Of a DNA stretch of 64,000 nucleotides, positions 35,493 to 43,891 are shown in pieces; position 1 is the stretch's first letter; each line of letters opens with the position of its first letter. A program made the position numbers and the translations under genes. The stretch is from JBFMDN01 sp040753915 (GTDB lineage Bacteria; Desulfobacterota; Desulfomonilia; Desulfomonilales; Desulfomonilaceae). The stretch covers positions 1 to 64,000 of the forward strand of contig JBFMDN010000013.1 in assembly GCA_040753915.1 (NCBI GenBank), given 5' to 3'. The notes under the pieces were generated by a model that had not been told where the DNA came from, searched no databases, and was given only the letters and a program-made list of their open reading frames with translations.

Positions 35493-36064
35493 TGGTAACC
35501 TCGCTTTCTATAATCGGTAATAGCGATTACTAGAATAGATTGGACCACCTGCGGAATCAGCGAGAATGGCCGAACCGACGGGTGGCTCCCAACAGCCTCT
35601 CTGAAGATAGTACGGAGTCCTGACTGCGAAGACAGGTTATCTGCACCTAGTTTACGGGAACTCTTTCGTAGCGTGTCCACCCCGATGATGATTTACCGGG
35701 AATTGGCAAATATGATGCATGACATCGACAAGAATAATAATGAGGGAGTCGCGAGGGATTGTCAAGGAGAATCGCGAGAGATTTTAGCGGTTTATGTCGC
35801 AACAGACATAATCTGTCGCTGTGGCCCCCTCGTGCGTCCAGCGTTGCACCGATGCACCGGTAGCGATTGTCTATCTCAATGTCCGTTTGTTCCTTTCAAC
35901 AATACAAAGCAGGACGCGCGTTCCACTGGCCTGCGTCATCGCATGAATCTCCTCGACACATGGAAGTCCGTCAGACCCATTGTCAATTGATATAACCGTG
36001 GCTGACCTTCTTCAGTGCATCGGTTGGCCCTGAGAGCTCACGTGTCTCCGCTTGAAGAGGTCGC
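35493..36064. other. intergenic between the two formate dehydrogenase groups
   Basis: About 570 bases without a recognised gene. It contains a short direct repeat (TCGCGAGGGATT at 35750-35761 and TCGCGAGAGATT at 35773-35784). A 105-codon plus frame (35673-35990) has scattered Cys but no family and no good ribosome binding site. I see no sigma-54 box. Confidence 0.4.
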
Positions 36065-38140
36065 TCAATGCGCCTCACTACATGGCTTTTCAACTCGTAC
36101 GGCGCACACCTTGAATTCCGGGATCTTACATATTGGGTCCAAGGCGGGGTTCGTCAGAACATTGGCGTTTGCCTCCATGAAGTGAAAACTCATGAATACG
36201 ACCCCAGGTTCCACCGCGTCAGTAACGGCAACTCTGCTCGTAACTTCACCCCGACGGGAGATAAACCTTGCCCAGTCGTTGTGCCGTATTCCGAGTCTCT
36301 CCGCGTCCACCGGGTTCATTTCAGCCAGTCCCTCAGGCATCTCATTGTGCAGAGACGAAGAGCTCCTCGTCATAGTTCCCGTGTGATAGTGAGGGAAGCA
36401 TCTGCCTGTGGTGAGCTGCAAGGGATATTCCTCGTCGGGCAATTCCGCTGGGGCTCTGTATTCGATGGCGCGGAAGAGGCCTTTGCCTCTGGTGAACCGT
36501 TCTTTGTGCAAGATAGGAGTTCCTGGATGGTCTTTTGAAGGGCACGGCCACGGGATAGGACCGTTTTCAAGGCGCGCGTAATCCAGACCTGCATATGACG
36601 GGGTGAGCGCGGCTATTTCATCAAAGATTTCGCTCGGGTTGACATACTGCATCGGAATGCCGAGACGATTGCCAATATCACACACTATCTCCCAGTCGGG
36701 CCGGGATTCACCGGGAGGATCCACGGCTTTGCGAACCCGCAATACGCTTCTCTCGGTGTTGGTAAACGTTCCGTCCTTTTCCGCGAAACAGGCTGCAGGC
36801 AGCACCACGTGGGCGAGCTTCGCGGTATCCGTCAAGAAGATATCTATCACGGCAAGGAACTCCGCGGATTGCAGAGCATGCCGCACGTGGTTGGTATCGG
36901 GGTCGCTGCCCATTGGATTCTCCCCGAGAACAACCATCCCTTTGAGGGAACCATCCTCCAGTCCGCGCATCATCTCAACAATAGTCGGACCAACTGTCTC
37001 GGAGAGCTCGACCTTCCAAGCCTCCTCGAACTTTTTCTTAACTGTTGAGTCTGTTACGGGCTGATATCCCGGATAAACGTTCGGAAGGGCACCCATATCA
37101 CACGCGCCCTGAACGTTGTTCTGACCTCTCAAAGGATTGACTCCAGACGAACGTTTGCCGATGTTTCCTGTAACCATGGCGAGATTGGCCAGCGACTGCA
37201 CATTGTCCACCCCATGAGAATGCTGGGTTATCCCCATGGAGTAGATGATGGAAGCGCGGTCAGCCTTCGCGTACGTTTCTGCCATGAGGACGATGTCTTC
37301 GGCAGGCACCCCGGTTATTTCAGCTACTCTCACAGGGGTGTAGGTCTTGACGTGCTCCTTGAGCAGCTCGAATCCTTCCGTTCGTTCCGAAATGAACGTG
37401 TCATCTTGAAGGTTCTTCTCCAGAATGACGTGAATCATTCCATTGATGAGCGCCACATCCGATCCAAGTCTCTGCCTGACGTGGATATCGGCTACCGCGG
37501 CAATGGGAATCCCCCGAGGATCGGCCACGATGACCTTTGCGCCTTTGGTTTTACCCCGGAAAATTCGATGAGCTACGAGAGGATGTGCCACGCTGGTGTT
37601 GGACCCCGTGACGAAGATACAGTCCGAATCCTCGATTTCCGGTATGGAGTTCGTCATGGCTCCGCTGCCGAACACTGTCGCCAAGCCCGCTACGGTAGAA
37701 GAATGGCAAAGACGCGCGCAGTGGTCTATGTTGTTCGTCTGGAACCCGACCCGGCAAAGCTTCTGGAAGAGGTAGTTTTCTTCGTTCGTGCATCTGGCGG
37801 AGCTCAAGAAAGCAAGACTGTTCCCACCGTGCATCTCTTTGATTCCCTTCAGTCGCTCGACCATGAAACTCAGGGCTTCGTCCCATGAGACGGGCTCCAG
37901 TTCGCCGTTCCTCCTGAGCAGCGGCCTGGTCAGACGGTGGGGACTATGAATGAACTCGTGGGCATTCCATCCCTTGATGCACAGCTTTCCCTGGTTCACC
38001 GGGTGGGTCTTGGAAGGAAGTGTGGCCACAATCTTTCCGTTCAACACTTTCAGCAAAATGCCACACCCGCAGCCGCAGTACGGACAAGTGGTTGGGATGA
38101 GCTTCAGGTCAGCGATCTCACGCGATCCATTATCGTTCAT
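36065..38140 (-). CDS. fdhA: cytoplasmic formate dehydrogenase catalytic subunit, Cys type
   Basis: A 691-residue molybdopterin formate dehydrogenase of FdhF size, without signal peptide. [4Fe-4S] motif CPYCGCGCGILLK near 19-31; active-site Cys145 in ARLCHSSTVA, codon TGC at 37708-37706, where FdhF has Sec140; SHGVDNVQSLANLAMVTGNI and the C-terminal MGD-binding TGRCFPHYHTGTMTRSS are present. It follows mvhD and hdrA on the same strand (69-nt gap), so it is likely the formate-oxidising or CO2-reducing arm of an HdrA-linked electron-bifurcating complex. Confidence 0.9.
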   Translation of the reverse strand: MNDNGSREIADLKLIPTTCPYCGCGCGILLKVLNGKIVATLPSKTHPVNQGKLCIKGWNAHEFIHSPHRLTRPLLRRNGELEPVSWDEALSFMVERLKGIKEMHGGNSLAFLSSARCTNEENYLFQKLCRVGFQTNNIDHCARLCHSSTVAGLATVFGSGAMTNSIPEIEDSDCIFVTGSNTSVAHPLVAHRIFRGKTKGAKVIVADPRGIPIAAVADIHVRQRLGSDVALINGMIHVILEKNLQDDTFISERTEGFELLKEHVKTYTPVRVAEITGVPAEDIVLMAETYAKADRASIIYSMGITQHSHGVDNVQSLANLAMVTGNIGKRSSGVNPLRGQNNVQGACDMGALPNVYPGYQPVTDSTVKKKFEEAWKVELSETVGPTIVEMMRGLEDGSLKGMVVLGENPMGSDPDTNHVRHALQSAEFLAVIDIFLTDTAKLAHVVLPAACFAEKDGTFTNTERSVLRVRKAVDPPGESRPDWEIVCDIGNRLGIPMQYVNPSEIFDEIAALTPSYAGLDYARLENGPIPWPCPSKDHPGTPILHKERFTRGKGLFRAIEYRAPAELPDEEYPLQLTTGRCFPHYHTGTMTRSSSSLHNEMPEGLAEMNPVDAERLGIRHNDWARFISRRGEVTSRVAVTDAVEPGVVFMSFHFMEANANVLTNPALDPICKIPEFKVCAVRVEKPCSEAH

Positions 38141-38209
38141 GGGAGAAGAACCTCCGATTATGTGCTTGCCTGCAAAAGGTGCCGTTCACAGTGCTCTATA
38201 CAGTTGAAA

Positions 38210-38680
38210 TCAAGGAGCGTCAGCATGGGGGCTTTTCCCCTGTCGCACCACGCTGCTCTTTCGTTGCGGCCGGAGAGGTGATGGCCCCAATTCTCTGACT
38301 TTTTCGGTAAAATCGGTGACCACTTTCGCGAACCGGGGCCCCTCAGCGGATGAAACCCACTTGAGACAGAGTCTCTCAGGGTCGATTCCCATGAAGTCCA
38401 ATAAGTTGTGCATGAACGCGATCCTTTTGACCGTCATGTAGTTTCCTGAGTTGTAATGACAGTCCCCGATGTGGCATCCTCCAACAAAAACGCCGTCAGC
38501 CCCTTTCTGAAAGGCTTTCAGAATTTGATGCGGACCGACAGTTGCGGAGCACAGGGTGCGGATCGTCCGGATGTTAGGGGGATATTGAAGCCGACTCACG
38601 CCGGCCAAATCGGCGCCTCCATAAGAGCACCAGTTGCAGAGGAAGCCGATGATGAGGGGCTCGAACACTTCTTCGGCCAT
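38210..38680 (-). CDS. mvhD: MvhD/FrhD-like [2Fe-2S] electron-transfer protein (copy 2)
   Basis: A 156-residue MvhD-domain protein: LIIGFLCNWCSYGGADLAGV, then VLCSATV-like IRTLCSATVGPHQILKAF and the signature GADGVFVGGCHIGDCHYNSG. Five conserved Cys hold a [2Fe-2S] cluster that passes electrons between HdrA and a hydrogenase or formate dehydrogenase. ATG at 38680 with GGAGAA upstream; the longer upstream frame is not supported. It lies between hdrA and fdhA. The C-terminal 15 residues differ from copy 1. Confidence 0.9.
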   Translation of the reverse strand: MAEEVFEPLIIGFLCNWCSYGGADLAGVSRLQYPPNIRTIRTLCSATVGPHQILKAFQKGADGVFVGGCHIGDCHYNSGNYMTVKRIAFMHNLLDFMGIDPERLCLKWVSSAEGPRFAKVVTDFTEKVRELGPSPLRPQRKSSVVRQGKSPHADAP

Positions 38681-38769
38681 TGCTTTTCTCCTCGAAGCCT
38701 GTCGGCTGAACCTGTAATTTGCGGAGTCAAGAGAGCGGAAAACACCCCAAGGCAGCATTGAATGCGATC

Positions 38770-40203
38770 TCAAACAGCCACAGCTCGGCCGCACGTCATC
38801 ACCACCTCGGCTGCTCGGCCTGCAGCACTGCTTGCCTGAACCACGGACTCGGGGATATCCATGGGCCCTTGAGCGCAACCACACGTGAAAATTCCCGGAA
38901 CGCTTGTATCCAGCGGCCTGGTTGGGTGAGTCTTGATGAAATTGTCCTGATTTAGCTCAACGCCCAACAGCTTAGCCAGTCTGACGATTCCTTTAGGCGC
39001 AGAGCACGCATTGGCCAAGACCACCATGTCGACGGTCATACTGGCGACTCGGCGGTGTTCGGTGTCCTCGTAGTACAATATTGGATTCAACTCCGAGTCC
39101 TGGACGATTTCCGCTACCCTGCTGCGAACGTATTTCAACCCCCACACACTTGCCCCGCGCAGCTTGGTTTCCTCGAAACCTTTCCCTACGGTGCGCAAGT
39201 CCATGTAGAAGATGTACGATTCCGTTTCCCGGTCATGCTCTCTGGCCATGATGGCCTGCTTGATCGCATGCATGCAGCAGAAGCTTGAGCAATACTTGTG
39301 GAACCGAAAATCCCGGGAGCCGACGCACTGGACGAATCCCAGCCTCTTGATGCCGTGGTACTTGTGGACGTGCTCTTCAAGGCGTTCATGTTCCCGTTTC
39401 AGGGCTCCCAATTCCACAGCATCTCCGGACTTCTCCGCTTTCCTGATCAGCTTCGACAGTTCCTCCAGACGCCGCTCGAACCGAATGGTAGAAGGCCGCA
39501 TAAGATGCCCTTTGGTCGGACCGCTGGCATTGAGGAGCCTTTCCATTTCCATGGAAGAGATGACATTGGGCAACTTGCCGTACCCGTATTCAGGGATCTG
39601 TGTGGCGTCGAACAGCTCGTAACCCGTAGCAATGATCACCGCGGCAACGGAGATCTCCTCGTCATACGGCTTCTGATCGTAATCAATGGCCTTTGCCTGA
39701 CAGACCTTCGCACAGACGCCGCACTTTCCCCCCAGGAGTTGCTTACAATTCTTGGGATCGATGTTGTAAACGGACGGTATGCCTTGAGGATAATCCTTGT
39801 AAATTGCCTTCCGATCGTTGAGACCGAAATTGAACTCATTGGGCACACGGGTAGGACATTTCTCCGCGCAGGCGCCACAGGCCGTGCATTTCGTTGCGTC
39901 AACGTAGCGGGCTCTCCGGTGAACTGTTACTCGAAAATCACCTATCTGACCGGAAAACCCGACCACATCGCTGTAAGCCAATACGTTGATATTCGGATGC
40001 CGACCGACTTCCACCAGCTTCGGCGATTGGATGCATATGGCGCAGTCATTGGTCGGGAAGGTCTTGTCCAGCATGGCCATTTTTCCGCCAATGCTGGGGT
40101 TTTTCTCCACGAGATGCACCCGAATTCCCATGTCACCTAGATCGAGGGCGGCCTGCATGCCCGCGATTCCGCCTCCGATTACGAGAACGTCTCTTGATGT
40201 CAC
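38770..40203 (-). CDS. hdrA: HdrA/QmoA-like FAD and iron-sulphur protein
   Basis: A 477-residue flavoprotein. FAD-binding VLVIGGGIAGMQAALDLGDM at the N-terminus, the HdrA motif TFPTNDCAICIQSPKLVEVG, ferredoxin-type cluster motifs CTACGACAEKCP and CKQLLGGKCGVCAKVC, and a C-terminal GIFTCGCAQGPMDIPESVVQ. Shorter than the 650-residue methanogen HdrA, near the length of QmoA. The GTG start (40203) is chosen because GGAGAGGGAGAG precedes it and the fold begins there; it starts 22 nt after mvhD copy 1. Probably the bifurcating flavin subunit, but HdrB/HdrC are not in view, so the third partner is encoded elsewhere. Confidence 0.9.
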   Translation of the reverse strand: MTSRDVLVIGGGIAGMQAALDLGDMGIRVHLVEKNPSIGGKMAMLDKTFPTNDCAICIQSPKLVEVGRHPNINVLAYSDVVGFSGQIGDFRVTVHRRARYVDATKCTACGACAEKCPTRVPNEFNFGLNDRKAIYKDYPQGIPSVYNIDPKNCKQLLGGKCGVCAKVCQAKAIDYDQKPYDEEISVAAVIIATGYELFDATQIPEYGYGKLPNVISSMEMERLLNASGPTKGHLMRPSTIRFERRLEELSKLIRKAEKSGDAVELGALKREHERLEEHVHKYHGIKRLGFVQCVGSRDFRFHKYCSSFCCMHAIKQAIMAREHDRETESYIFYMDLRTVGKGFEETKLRGASVWGLKYVRSRVAEIVQDSELNPILYYEDTEHRRVASMTVDMVVLANACSAPKGIVRLAKLLGVELNQDNFIKTHPTRPLDTSVPGIFTCGCAQGPMDIPESVVQASSAAGRAAEVVMTCGRAVAV

Positions 40204-40225
40204 TGGTCTCTCCCTCTCCGCCCCG

Positions 40226-40681
40226 TCACGTGCTTGCGGCTTCGAGCAACCCTGTTGATAGGGAATCCCTCTGGGCAAGCGGACTGGGTCCCAGTTGTCG
40301 AACTTGTTCCGTGAACTCGGTCATCACCTGGGCAAAGCGCGTGCCTTCGGAAGCCGATATCCACTCCCTTCGGAACCGACCGGCTTCGATACCGAGAAGC
40401 TTGAGGATTTTCTCAACCTTCTCGATGGCTTTTAACGCTTTGTAGTTGCCTTCGTAGTAATGGCAATCGCCAATGTGGCAACCAGTGATGAGAACGCCGT
40501 CGGCTCCCTTCTCAAAGGCTTTCAGCACATAGGAGGGGGCCACCATGCCGGAGCACATGACCCGGATGAGCCGAATACCGGTCGGATATTGGAGTCTGCC
40601 GACCCCTGCGAGATCCGCACCCCCGTAGGAGCACCAGTTGCACGCGAAAACGATGATCCTGGGTATGAAATCTGACTGCAT
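40226..40681 (-). CDS. mvhD: MvhD/FrhD-like [2Fe-2S] electron-transfer protein (copy 1)
   Basis: A 151-residue protein with the same pattern as the copy at 38210: IVFACNWCSYGGADLAGVGR, LIRVMCSGMVAPSYVLKAFE and GADGVLITGCHIGDCHYYEG. The ATG at 40681 has AAGGA about 9 nt upstream; a start 20 codons further up is less likely. It begins the mvhD-hdrA-mvhD-fdhA group. Two MvhD copies flanking one HdrA suggest either two electron inputs or a duplication; they differ in many residues, so the duplication is old. Confidence 0.9.
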   Translation of the reverse strand: MQSDFIPRIIVFACNWCSYGGADLAGVGRLQYPTGIRLIRVMCSGMVAPSYVLKAFEKGADGVLITGCHIGDCHYYEGNYKALKAIEKVEKILKLLGIEAGRFRREWISASEGTRFAQVMTEFTEQVRQLGPSPLAQRDSLSTGLLEAAST

Positions 40682-40928
40682 GATCACGATCCTTATGGCC
40701 TCAAATGAGGCGTCTCGCAGAGTTACGAGGTTGATAGACAACTCCTATTGTCATAATGGATAGCGCCAATGGTAATGCATCCGCACGCAAGCCATTCTTC
40801 GCCTCGACTGACCTTCGATGGTTCCCGGGGAGCCGGACGATACGAGAACCGAATTTCCTCAAGTATCCCCACACAGTGCAGCGGCAGTCGTCCCGGCAGA
40901 TTGGAAGAGCTCTGAGTGGACTGTCAGG

Positions 40929-42875
40929 TCACCTCCGCCCCTGTCTGCCCACTTGACCACTCTCAGACGCGAGAACGCGGACTTCTCCGACACGGCATGT
41001 CAGACCAATGCTGTCGAGGTAGTCGAGAACCGGAATGGCTCGTGTCCTCCCATACCCGAAGATGTCTTGACAGTCGCCAATGGCCAGGCTTCCCTTTTGC
41101 ATAATCAGATCCGTAACCTTCTCTTTGATCTCAGTCATAGCTTCCACTGCCAGGAACCGGTCGTCGTTCAGTCGAATGAGTCTTTTCTGAGCGTGGAGGT
41201 GGTCGAAGACCTTTTCCACCTCTCTGTACGAAACATTTCCGCCGAGGAGCTTCTTGAACGTTCCCACGGAAAAGGTCGCGATTCCCCGCTCCCGAGCAAA
41301 TTCACTCACCTTTTGCACCAGTCGTTCTCGTTGGGCAGGGTGCCTGACCACAAAGTTGGGGATTCGATACCCCGCCTCGTTCTTCGTGAGCGTGCCTTCG
41401 CTGCAAAGCTCGTCGAGCATTCGCTCGAAGAGTGCATTATCGAGGTTCGAGTCCAGTTGGAATCGGATTTCGTCGCCACTCACGGCTAGCTTAAATGCGT
41501 CTTTTGAGAAGATCTTTTTTGCTACGTCTACGATCTGTCGTTTCAGAGACTCATAGCGGCTCCTGTCGTAGAATCCTCGGCTGTCCACACGAAGCACTTT
41601 GCCGGCCCGCATCCTGGATTGGATTTCCGCCCCGACCCGCTCCCGGGGAAAACCGGTGGCGGAGACTATTTCTTCCTCGGTTACCGGCCGGGACGAAAAC
41701 TTCAAGAGGTAAAGACTGACAATGCTTTTCACGTCCTCCCGCTGGAGCGGGTGCAGGAGCCCCAAGGTCTTTTCTGCTTTCGCTCTGCGGAATTTTTCTT
41801 TGGTGGTTTCAAGGACTTTCCCGCCTCCAATCACGCAGCGCAGATTCAGTGGTGAAATGACCAGCGGATCCCGTGGGAGAACAGCCAATGGCTCCTGGAG
41901 CCTGAGCTGTACCAGTCCCGTTTCGGTGGGATAAAGCCGATTGTTCTCCATCATCACAAGGAGAGCGGTCGTGCAGGACGCGCCGACATACAACCTGACG
42001 CGCTGGTGGTTCAGCAAAGGTCGTCGGGCGCTTGGAACAAGAGTCAGCTCCGCATTGAGCAGATTTGCTGGACTAAGGAGTCCCGGTGTGGCAAGAACGG
42101 TACCGAGGCTGACGTCCTCGATCGAGACATTCTGCAAATTGAGACCGACCCGTTGGCCCGCGACCGCTAGCTCCACTCGCTGGTGATGAACCTCAATGAA
42201 GCGTACCTTCGCCAGCTTGCCGCTGGGAAGCAGCTCAACGGTTTCATCCCGACCAATGCTTCCTGACACGACTGTGCCGCTTACCACTGTGCCAAAGCCG
42301 GGAAAGCCACGCACCTGATCGACCCAGAGGCGAAAGGGACCTTGAATCCCCTTGGCCTCCACACGCTCGGCCTCACTCTCCACAGCCGCGAGAATTTCCT
42401 GTTGACCGTTGCCGTCCACTGCAGAAAAGGGAAGGACCGGTTTCCCTTCGAGGAAAGAGCCCTCCACGGCTTCCCGGAGCTCCATTTCGGCAAGCTCAAT
42501 GGTTTCGCTGTCGACAAGGTCTGCCTTGCTGAGCACAGTGAAGCCGCCTTTGGCCTGAAGGAACTTCAGCACTGCCAGGTGATCCCTGGTTTGAGGCATG
42601 ACCCCATCATCGGCGGCTACCACCAGGATGGCCAGGTCCACGCTGCTCAAGCCTCGAATGGTATTCCTCAGAAAATCGCTGTGTCCTGGCACGTCCACTA
42701 GCGCGACCCGGCTGCCAGATGGAAGGTCCAATGGCGCAATGCTCGGCTCGATGGACAGACCGCGCCGCTTCTCTTCTTTGAGGCGGTCCGTGTCGATCCC
42801 GGTGAGGCATCGAACCAGCGAGGTCTTGCCGTGGTCCACGTGTCCTGCAACGCCTATGGTAATGGACTTGTCCAT
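40929..42875 (-). CDS. selB: selenocysteine-specific elongation factor SelB
   Basis: A 648-residue translational GTPase. G1 is GVAGHVDHGKTSLVRCLTG, G3 DVPGHSDFLRNTIRG, G4 SKAD (VLSKADLVD); domains II-III follow (SGSIGRDETVELLPSGK), then winged helices of domain IV for SECIS RNA binding (about 400-648, with YREVEKVFDHLHAQKRLI). SelB carries Sec-tRNA-Sec to in-frame UGA. ATG at 42875 is chosen because the GTPase fold starts there; the frame extends to 42962. A SelC-like tRNA gene lies 140 bp upstream on the same strand. selA and selD are not in view, and both formate dehydrogenases here use Cys. Confidence 0.93.
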   Translation of the reverse strand: MDKSITIGVAGHVDHGKTSLVRCLTGIDTDRLKEEKRRGLSIEPSIAPLDLPSGSRVALVDVPGHSDFLRNTIRGLSSVDLAILVVAADDGVMPQTRDHLAVLKFLQAKGGFTVLSKADLVDSETIELAEMELREAVEGSFLEGKPVLPFSAVDGNGQQEILAAVESEAERVEAKGIQGPFRLWVDQVRGFPGFGTVVSGTVVSGSIGRDETVELLPSGKLAKVRFIEVHHQRVELAVAGQRVGLNLQNVSIEDVSLGTVLATPGLLSPANLLNAELTLVPSARRPLLNHQRVRLYVGASCTTALLVMMENNRLYPTETGLVQLRLQEPLAVLPRDPLVISPLNLRCVIGGGKVLETTKEKFRRAKAEKTLGLLHPLQREDVKSIVSLYLLKFSSRPVTEEEIVSATGFPRERVGAEIQSRMRAGKVLRVDSRGFYDRSRYESLKRQIVDVAKKIFSKDAFKLAVSGDEIRFQLDSNLDNALFERMLDELCSEGTLTKNEAGYRIPNFVVRHPAQRERLVQKVSEFARERGIATFSVGTFKKLLGGNVSYREVEKVFDHLHAQKRLIRLNDDRFLAVEAMTEIKEKVTDLIMQKGSLAIGDCQDIFGYGRTRAIPVLDYLDSIGLTCRVGEVRVLASESGQVGRQGRR

Positions 42876-43015
42876 CACTCTCGGTTTCCCGTTTTCTTGT
42901 ATCTGAGCCAACGCTGGGCCCCTTGCGTAGCTGGCCCCGTTGCGCGCGGAGCGAATAATCATCTGCGGGCCTCCGGTCTATGTCCGATTCATGTTCCGGC
43001 GACGGGGTGTTCGTT

Positions 43016-43107
43016 TGGAGGGGGCAAGGGGAATCGAACCTCCTCCCGGGTTGTCAGACCGGGCCGACGGGTTTGCAGCCCGCGGGGCGCCCAGCACCAT
43101 TGCCCCC
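43016..43107 (-). tRNA. SelC-like cysteine tRNA, anticodon GCA, 8/4 structure (tRNA-ReC type)
   Basis: Reading the minus strand from 43107, an 8-bp acceptor stem GGGGGCAA/TTGCCCCC is perfect. The D arm is short (GGTG/CGCC). The anticodon stem GCGGG/CCCGT carries the loop CTGCAAA, so the anticodon is GCA (43076-43074). A long variable arm has the stem CCCGG/CCGGG. The T arm pairs GG(A)GG with CCCC around the loop TTCGATT, a 4-bp stem with one bulged A. Discriminator U73 and CCA are encoded. Eight-base-pair acceptor and long variable arm are tRNA-Sec traits; GCA, U73 and the anticodon arm are tRNA-Cys traits. This matches the 8/4 SelC-like extra cysteine tRNA reported from deltaproteobacteria (Mukai and colleagues, 2017, recalled). 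89 nt without CCA. Confidence 0.88.
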
Positions 43108-43526
43108 TGAGTGCCTGAAGACGGCCTCTGAGCCTGACTGAAAGAGGTTCTCTAACGAGAGTCTGGGAAAAAGAAGAAAGGGAAAGAATCTTTCGGCCTG
43201 GCCCTGAGCCTACCTGACACGGGTAGCTTGCTTTGAGCTTCTTCAGGTGAAGCCGAAAAACCGGTACATGGATGAGCTCCTGATACTCACATGGAGATAC
43301 CAGAAAAACCGTAACAGGGAATCGACGATATGTCAAATCGAAAATACCGATGTCTGGTCGTGGGAGGGACAACCGGTAGCCATAACACGGGCGGGTTGGG
43401 AGAGGTATCCGCAGATTGCGCAGATTTTCGCAGACGAGGATTGGGGGAGGTTTTGGCAAGCGGGCCGACGACATTTTGCTCTGGCAGCTAGATTGTATGA
43501 GGGGCTCACTGGTGACGAGATTGCAT
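43108..43526. other. intergenic upstream of the tRNA; contains a dispersed-repeat fragment
   Basis: Promoter region of the tRNA, then decayed sequence. The tract at 43409-43450 (CCGCAGATTGCGCAGATTTT, then CGCAGACGAGG) resembles the dispersed repeat near the left end of the window and lies directly downstream of the broken nucleotidyltransferase gene, which may have been interrupted by it. Confidence 0.4.
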
Positions 43527-43693
43527 CTATCGAGAATCACGCTCGCCGTCGAGGATCACTACCACGTCCATGTCCGAGAATGTGTTGGCATCACTCGTGC
43601 CCTTGAGCCGAACAGGATGATCCGGAAGACGTGCAGTCGTTCCCCCAACAATGTCTTGAATCGTTCCAAGACTTGCTTTTCCAAATTGGTCAT
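43527..43693 (-). pseudogene. frameshifted MNT nucleotidyltransferase domain
   Basis: The frame from ATG 43693 reads MTNLEKQVLERFKTLLGERL, then FRIILFGSRAR, the minimal nucleotidyltransferase motif. It then shifts: the other frame continues SDANTFSDMDVVVILDGE, giving the D-x-D. A single missing base near 43592 (expected GGT, found GT) separates the halves. The gene ends soon after the DxD and no HEPN partner follows, so it is a dead half of an MNT/HEPN module. Confidence 0.7.
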
Positions 43694-43891
43694 TTTCGCA
43701 TACTCTTCGCGGGGTCTGCATACAACTGAAGGAGCCCATGGGCGAGGGCATAGGACTCGTCTGGTATTTCTCTCGGAGCCGGTCAGGCCAATGGTCTTAG
43801 CCTCATAGGCCCAATCGTGTTTCACGCTCTCCCATTGCCGTCTTCCGCTCGGCTTGCCAGCACGGTATCAGCTCGCAGACCAGAGCTATGT

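Noticed and set aside
32454..38140. In-frame UGA selenocysteine codon in the formate dehydrogenases
   Set aside because: Both genes have TGC at the active site and no internal TGA.
43016..43107. Ordinary tRNA-Ser or tRNA-Leu with long variable arm
   Set aside because: Anticodon is GCA, discriminator is U, and the acceptor stem has 8 perfect pairs with a 4-bp T stem, which fits neither.
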